Notes under the pieces: generated by a model
What the model was told of the DNA's origin: nothing
What the model saw: only the letters and a program-made list of their open reading frames with translations
Databases searched by the model: none
In this document: positions 26,201 to 35,200 of the stretch, piece after piece
Numbering within the stretch: position 1 is the stretch's first letter
Layout of the letters: each line of letters opens with the position of its first letter
Assembly (NCBI GenBank): GCA_016946835.1
Contig: JACVTC010000042.1
Span: 392,501-456,500 of the forward strand
Direction: 5' to 3'
Origin: Neocallimastix lanati (nom. inval.)
Lineage: Eukaryota > Neocallimastigomycota > Neocallimastigomycetes > Neocallimastigales > Neocallimastigaceae
DNA: 64,000 nt
Translations under genes and position numbers: made by a program

Positions 26201-29200
26201 AAGTTTTATATATAATGAAAAAATTGATTCCTAATGAAGAAAAGATACATAGTATAATATATTACTTAAAATATTTTAATTCCCTATTAAAAGAATTGAT
26301 TTCAATTGAAAATACAAAAATTAAAGGATTAAAATTATGTACTATTAAACATACAAAAGAATACTTTAAGCAATTTGGAGATTCTGAAGAAACGGCAGAA
26401 GATAGTGCTAGAAAAATATATTGGTTTAGAAATGCTATTAATGGATTTAATTTTCTTGTTCCTGAAAATGTTTCAGTCATAAAATCAAAGATATCAATTA
26501 TTTCTATATACTATATTTATTACTTGAAGGAATTTGAGCAATTAAAAAATACTACGAAAATAGATAATTTAAAAAATCAATATATACATTTAAAAATGTT
26601 AGAAAATATTAAATTAAGAGAAATACTTAAAAATTTCAAAATTTCTCTGTTAGATAAAAATATTCTCAAATTATTTAATATTTTGGTGTACTATACTAAA
26701 CCAATTTCTGTAGAAATTGGTGAATCAGCCAATGAAGAATTAACTATTGAAATTAATCGAAGTATCGTTAAATTAAATGAAAAAGAATATAATTGGAATA
26801 AAACTGATGATATTCAAGACCTTTCAAATGAATTAGGTATAAATAATACAAATAATGATGATAATAAAGGAGAAATCAAAAAAAAAGATTACTATAAAAA
26901 GAATTTGGATTATATAATTCCAAATAGTATAAAAATCAATAATGAAAAAATATCATGGGGAAATTTGTTTTGGTTTTATAAATTATTTGCTAGAGATTAT
27001 CTCCAAAATAATATTATAAATAATGGAATGCTCTGTGAGTTTAATGATGCCATTGAATATATATTAAAGATTAATATATTTAATTTAAAAACTGAAAATG
27101 GAATATGGGATAATGAATTGGAAAATATAATAAATAAAGGATATCAATTAATTTATTCTCTACAATATTTAAAAAACAAAATTTGGGAAGACTCAACTAA
27201 TGAAGATAAGAAAAAGAATATAAAGGAATTTATTAAAAATATTATGAGTATCAAGAAATTATCAGAATTATTTATAGCATGTGAATCAGAAATTCAAATT
27301 ATAAAGAATATAATTAATACTTCAACTATGATTATAGAATACTTTAATAAGTTCAAATTTAATATTTGGGAAAACATGAATATTTTTATAAATACTTGTC
27401 AATCATATATAGAAGAGAAAGAATTAGAAGAAAAATTTGAAAAGGAAAAAAGAGAATACGCTCGTGAATTAGATAGAATTAAAAATAATATCAATAATAT
27501 AAATAATTCAAAAGAAAATCCAAATTTTAAACCGTTATACTATCAAATAAATAAATTGAAAAAAAATTTAAATAATATGGATAGTAGTTATATTAATAAT
27601 GAAATCAATGAAATATTAAAATTAGTAAGTATGTTTAAAAGAGCGAATGAAAATAAAGTAAAAAATCAAAATAAATCAAAAATATTACGATTATCCAACC
27701 ATAATAACAGTGATTTATTGAAATATTGCAAAATATTAAAAAAATACTCTGAACTTAATAGCCTTATTAATAAAATGAAAACAATCAATGATCAACAATT
27801 ATTTATAAATATTATGTTTAGATATAGTGATATTTCTGAACTTGATAATTTTACTGCAGTATTTAAAAACTTACTTACAACGGAGTGTGCTAATAACGAA
27901 CCGGTTTCGAATAATTTAATACTAGAATTAAAATATCTCTCAAATTCATTATTAATTATTGATATAATAAAAACATTTAAAGATAATTATAATGAATATT
28001 TTAAATTTGTTAATGCTTTTCTAGATGGTAATTTAGATTGTATAAGAACTATTGGAGATAACTTTGGAGATGATGACCACATATATTTACCAAAATTTTA
28101 TATAACCGATTTAAAATACTGTGTTAAATTTGGTACTCAAAAAACATATTTAATAAAAGTATATATTAACGAAGAAACAATTATTCGTGAACCAACATCA
28201 GAAGAAACACCAGAAGATTACCTTAAATATTTAATTTCATTATGTGGCTTTAAAATTGAAAATTCACAAAGTGTTAATGAAATAATTAATAATATTAATA
28301 AAAACAGTGATTCAAATAATTTAAAAAAATCAGTAAATAATTTACTCATAGCATTTAAAATAATAGAATATTCAAGCAACATGAAATATAGCTTTGACTC
28401 TGATTGGTTAAAAATTAATAACATTGATGAAATGAAAAATAAATATTGGAAAGAACCAGGAAAAATTATTATCAAAAAGAAATTTAATGAGTTACTTCAA
28501 TTTAGCAATGAAAATCAAATATTTAATGGAGAAAAAATTATAGCTAAATCATTATATGCAACATGTGAAGCCAAAGAATTAATTGAAATTCAATATAAAA
28601 ATGAATTTGGAAAAAAATTTATTACTGAAGTATTACGTGACATATGTAAATCAAATACAGATTATGATTATGGTTATAGACTTATTTCCTTTTATAATAA
28701 AAATATTTATAAAGACAATGTTGCAGAAACAATGGTTATAATAGTATACACTATATTAAATTATCTAGAAACAAAAATCAACAAAACATGTTTAGATTTA
28801 AGAAATAATAACATCAGTAGTATTCTTAAATGTACACTTCAAAAATTTATAGTCGAATGTATTGAAAAAGAAATACCGAAATTTAATAATAACGAATTTA
28901 TTAATATTATTGAAGTATTATTAACAAATATAAATAGTGCATATAGAAATAAATTTGAAAAAGAAAAAACTAATTTAAAAAATAATATTAGTACAAATAA
29001 AGAGGAATATTTATTAATTATTTCGGAAATTGAAAACAAAGTATGTTCTATATTAAATGAAAAAATTAGTCAATTTACGAATGACTTAAATGAATATAAT
29101 AACAAGATAACAGAATTAATAAGTAAATATAAAGAAGAAGGTTTCTTTGAAAAAAGATGGAATGATATTAAGAATATAAAAAAAAATTTGGAAGATAAAG

Positions 29201-32200
29201 TTAAAGAATATTATAAATTCAATAAAGAAAAACCGTTTGATTATAAATATTATGAAAAGTTACAATCATTTCAATCTGAATGTGAGATTTTAAAACAAGT
29301 AAAAGAAATATATGATTCAGATGAAATAAAAAATATTATAATAAATGATAAAAAAATAATTAAAATATCAGAAGAAGTAAATATTGACGATCACTATATT
29401 AATAAGTATAATAAATGTAAAAATGAATTTAAAAAAAATTTAGAAGATTACTTAAATTTAAATCAAGAAAATTCAGATATTGAAAACATCATAAGAAAAG
29501 TTCAAATTCAACCAAACGTTTTTAAAAAATTTAATATTGATGAAGAAATAAAAAGATTGGTATTATGGATTAAAGAATTATCAAAATGTAATATAGATAT
29601 GAAGATATATAAATTTAATGAAAATTTATATTTTTCTAAAAATTTTAGAGTAGAGATTGAAAAGTCTTCAAAAATATATTCAGCAAATAATAATTGGATA
29701 TTCAATAAAGAAAATGCACCAAAATTTTTACTTGATACTATTAATTTAAATTTAGGAATTTATATTTTGGAATACACTGATGTAAACAAAGTAGGTTCTC
29801 TTTCATTTGATAACAGTTGCTCCTACGAAATTAAATATAAATTGGAACAAGATGAAAAAAGTGTTATTTTGGCATATCCATCCGAAAAAAAAATACCTTC
29901 AAATGAACCAATGAATATAAATTTCAGATTAAATAAAAGTCTAAATAAGAATGAAACTATTAAATCGGAATTTATTATCAAATTATTAAACAACAATAAT
30001 GAAGAATATGATGAATGTAAAGTGATGGTATATTTAAATGTAATTCCATTATGTCTAAAGTTCAAATTAAATGAAAAATATAATATTGAGAAAAATGGTA
30101 TCATTAACATCAATCATTATAATAGTTTGCTTGAAATCGAACATCAACATCCCGGAAATTATTCATCCAATTCTTTAGGAATTATGATAAGACCAAATAA
30201 AGAAAACAAATATAATGAAATAGATATTAAACAAGAGCAAGGAAAGATCATTTCTAATTTGAAAATGGCATCCAATAAATTACAATGTTCTGTTAATGTT
30301 GATATCCATATAAATAAAATGAAACTTTTGAATTTAGTTCTCAAATTTATTACACCAACAAATTATGGCCTTATTATTTATGATGAAAATGGAAAGAATA
30401 TTGAATCAATTGAGCTATACAATGAGAATACTAAAGTCTTTTATTTATTTAATATGAGTTATTCTCCAATTTCTATTGATTATCATTATAACAATAATAA
30501 AATTAAATTTTCTAATGAAATTAAAAATATGGAACCAGGAGAGAGAAAGAAATTAGAATTAACAATACTTGATAGTTTTGATTCAGAAGAATTACAAATT
30601 AATGGTAAAAATATTACTATTAAAAATTTTTTATTACCAAAATTACAAATAGAATATTATTATTATAATTATTATTATTGTTGTAGAATACAATATTCTA
30701 ATTTAAGTAAAATTATTCAAGATAAACTTAAATTTGTAATAATAAATAGTAATTATGAATTAAATGAATATAAATATAATGATTGTCCCTTAATTAAAAA
30801 TAATTATTTAAGTAGTGAAATTATATCATGCTATTTAAAATTTAATAATAAAATTGATGAAAATCCATTAGCTAAAAATAATATATATAATAAATTCACT
30901 CATCATAATAGTTTGGTTTATGGTTTCAAAAATGGTGAATTCAAAATTAATGCAAAAATCAATGATGTAGATATAGCATTAAAATTTAATTTAAATTATA
31001 ATTTTAATCATATTTTTTTATTAGATCAAATTAAAAGATTTTCAAGCATTATAAACGAATTTGAATTTAAAACAAAACTACAAAGTGATAACATAGAAAA
31101 TATAAACAATTCAATTCAAAAATTATTGCAATTGGAAGTCCAACTTACTAATGAAAATATATATGAATTTATAAATAATCTTATAGTCACTGATGAAAAA
31201 ACATCTATAAAAAATATAATAAAGCATATAATTAAATATTCAAAGGAGTATACAACTAAAATATTAAAAGAAAAATTAATGCGTTGTTTAGGTATTATGT
31301 ATAAAAGAAAAATATTAATTCCTTATTTCGAAGTTAATCAAAACTTGGAAGCCAATATGAAACAGTTCTTAGAAAAATTAAGTTACATTATTAGCTTTGT
31401 TGATATTGTAGTAAATCCAGGTATTATAAATAACCAAATTATTAATTATATTAATAATACTAAATATAATAATGAAACACAAAATAAATTGGATAAAATT
31501 AATAAAGAATTAGTTGATGATTTTGAAAGATGTTTTAGAAATAAAATTGGAATAGATAAAGAATCGTCAGATTTAATATATTATGACAATAACATATTTA
31601 AATATAGAAGTAATGACATATTCGAAAAACTAAGTAATCAAATAAAAGATTCTATTAAACAATATGATAATAATAACTACAATAAAGAAAAAATTAGTGA
31701 TTTTATTCAGACCTACAAAGAAGAGATTAAAGATACTTTATATAAAATAACTAATGATGATGTTAACATCTCAAATTTACTAAATATATTAGATAAATGT
31801 GTCGGAATAATTATTAAATTCCCATTAATATTTTCTACAAATGAAAATGAAGAAGATCTAAATTATTGTATATCAAAATGTCAAAATATTTTTTATTTTA
31901 TTAATAATTTATTACATTCACCCATTAATAAAACTGATTTTTCTGAACGAATATATTCATCGTATAATGAAGTTAAAAATATTTTATCAAATTATCCATT
32001 CTTTGATTTAAGAACTAACGAATTAAGAACTAAAGATAAAAAATATAATAAAATTAAATCAGTCATTCAATGTGAATTACCGTCGGATAACAGTTACGAA
32101 AATATTTTATTAGAAAATAAAAATACTCAAGAAAATGGTAATCAATTAATTTCTGATTATTATAATAGTACTACTTACAGTAATACTTCTCAATACTTTT

Positions 32201-35200
32201 CAAAAGATACAGAAAATTATAGAAAAGACTTTTCCTATAATTTAAATAGTAATAAGGAAAAATATTTTGAAAGTAAAACTAATGAAAAGCGTAAATACAA
32301 AATTGAATACTCCACTATTCTTACCAACGAAGAAAGAGAAGCCATTTCCATTCCATTTTTAAATGATAACGTTGAGAAGACAAACATTAATAAAGAGATA
32401 AATGATTTTAATATAAATGATATAATGGATTATGAAAATACTAATAAAGAGAAGACGATTTCCATGAATATATTAGAAAGTAGTTTAGAAAATACTACTC
32501 CAACAAAGTTTTTAGAAATGATAATGGAAAAAACAACTTATAAGAATCAATCTTTATCCGAAATTAAAATATCAAAATTAAAAAGAAAAGGTTTATTTGA
32601 TTTAAAATTATTTGATTACTATGATGAATGTTCTCAAGTTTCATCTTTTATACAATCTACAATGTCAAATTCTATAAAATCAAATCTTAAGTTTATTGAA
32701 AATAATAAAATATTTCCTAATAGTATTTTAGACAGTTTCGTCGATATTGCAGTTGACATTACCCATATGTCCCAAATTCAAAGAATTACCGCACTTATCA
32801 TTGCAACTGGTATATCTCTTCCATTATATAATTATGGAGTTCGTATTAGAATTTCGGTGTTTGGAGAAAGAAATGGAGTTTGGATTTTATCAGAGGATTT
32901 TTCTACAGATATAAATATTCAATTAGCAAGATTGAGAGATGCCCTTGCCTGTAAAAAAAGGTACATGTCATTCCCAGGAGATGCATTATATTCTTTAAAG
33001 CAAAATTGGATTAAAAATTTCAATACTTCAGAAACAAATTACACCTCTGTATTAATATCATCATTAATATCTCCTCAAGTAGTCATAAAGCAAACAAAAT
33101 GGAATATTATTTCTAATAATATTGTAGTCTTTGGATTAAAATCAGAATTTGATGAGGAATTTAAACGTCAGCATAGGGTTTACGAAGATTTACTTCATAT
33201 TTCATCCACAAATAAAAATCAAATTGTCCAACAATTTTTAGAACCAATGAAAGTAGTTGGTCAAGATGAATCAGAAAGAGATAAACTTGAGACACTTTGT
33301 AATTCCTTAGTAACTTCTTGTATCTATCCTTCGAATAAAAACGATAACTTCAAAGCCTATGAAATTTTATTGAATCGTGATACGGTAATTAATGAAGTAC
33401 ATCCATTAAATAAGGTGACCAGTTTCATACATAATAATATGGAAGATAAAGTATTCTTTGCCCAATGTATTCCACAAGTGAATACAGATATTTCTAAAAT
33501 TAATGAAAATTTCACTCGTCCTGACATAAAACTACCTGCTATAAATGAAGTCCAGCTGAACATTCAAATGAATGATAATAGTTCTGTAGGTAGTCTTAAA
33601 AATACGGTGGGATTAATTTTACGATCTCAATTTGGATTGGCATTTTCTCCCAATATTTCTGCAGGTAAAGTACCATCAGCATCAGGAGGTACACTTTCAA
33701 TACCCGCTTTGAAAAAATGGATAGTATCAGGATTCACTTATAAAGAAATATTTTTGAAAAAAGCAAATAAAACTAAGAGAAAGTACTCCATCACTATTGC
33801 CATTGATTTTTCATCGTCTATTCATTTATCCTGTAACTATTCTCATGCTATTGCCACTGTAATATTACTATTACTAGCTCCTTCCACTATTCAAGATAAT
33901 GAAGAAATAAAAATTGACGTTGTTGTCAGTACGCGTAATGGTCCAAAAATCATGTTTTTGTCATCGAAAGTTAATACATTCGAGTCTCTTGCCTGTCTCA
34001 ACTCTATTATTAATGTTATTGATAAAGAGATTCCAAAATATTGCACACCAGGAAATACTCTAAATGCTGCTTATCAGTTGGAATTACAAAAAGGTGGTGT
34101 TGGTATGGGTAAAAATATTTTCTTTATTACTGATGGTTATGTCACTTCCAAAAAAGAAATTATGTTTACTAATTCGATTATTAAATCATGTGAAAATGCT
34201 GGAATCGATTTAATAACTTTTGGCGTGGGTTCTTCGCCTTTCGGACTAAAGCAACTCTACCCCAAATTCTGTTATGCTCCCTCTCTCAGGGTGTTAGGTG
34301 ATGCACTTGTATATTTATACTCATTAACTAATGATCCAGTAAGTAGTGAAATTAAATCACAGGTAGTCATCGATCAGGTGTCTGAAGAAATTCAAGAGAA
34401 ACTCCGAGAAATGATTAAGCAACCACCACAAAATAAAGAATTACAACATAGTATCGAAAATAAAAAAATGAACTATATTGAAATGATGGGAAATAATGAT
34501 ACTATGACTATCAGTGATGGTATAGCAATTCTTAATAAGAATCCTGAAATTGAACCCTATCATGATGGATTATATAAAGGATTTAAAATTTTAGTAGTCA
34601 TCTTATACCTAGGAGGATATAAATATCAAGGAAAGATCAAAGACAAAGATATTACAGTTAATCAATTTGAAAAAGGCGCTGGCTGCTCATTAAGAAAAAA
34701 AGGATTTGATTATAAAATGGTGTTTAGCTACGGTGAGGCCATTGAACAACTTACAAAGTCAGAAGGTGGTCGATGCCCATACATTGAAACATGGCTATTT
34801 TGTAGTCGAGGTGATGGTTCATTACCATGGTGTGCCAAAGATATCAATTCTAATAAAATTATTCCATTCCTCAAATGTTTATCAGAATTTAATAGTAAAG
34901 GTGGAGGATTACTACTATTTTGTGATAATGAACCTTACACTCTAGAAACAAATTTATTAATTTCTGAATATTTAAAATTTGAAGACGAGTATGGAAATAA
35001 AATTAGACCTAAATTTGAGATGAAAGGAAATTACAATCAACCTGATTTCAATAAGAAATACATTACACCTTTAAAACCTAACCAAAGTAAAAATGGAAAA
35101 TTTAAACCTGAAATTAAGCTTCCACCTCCTGGAAAATGCAATGATAGATTATCTCTTAGACCTGGTTTAATAAAATTCAATGAAGGAATTACTCTCTCCT

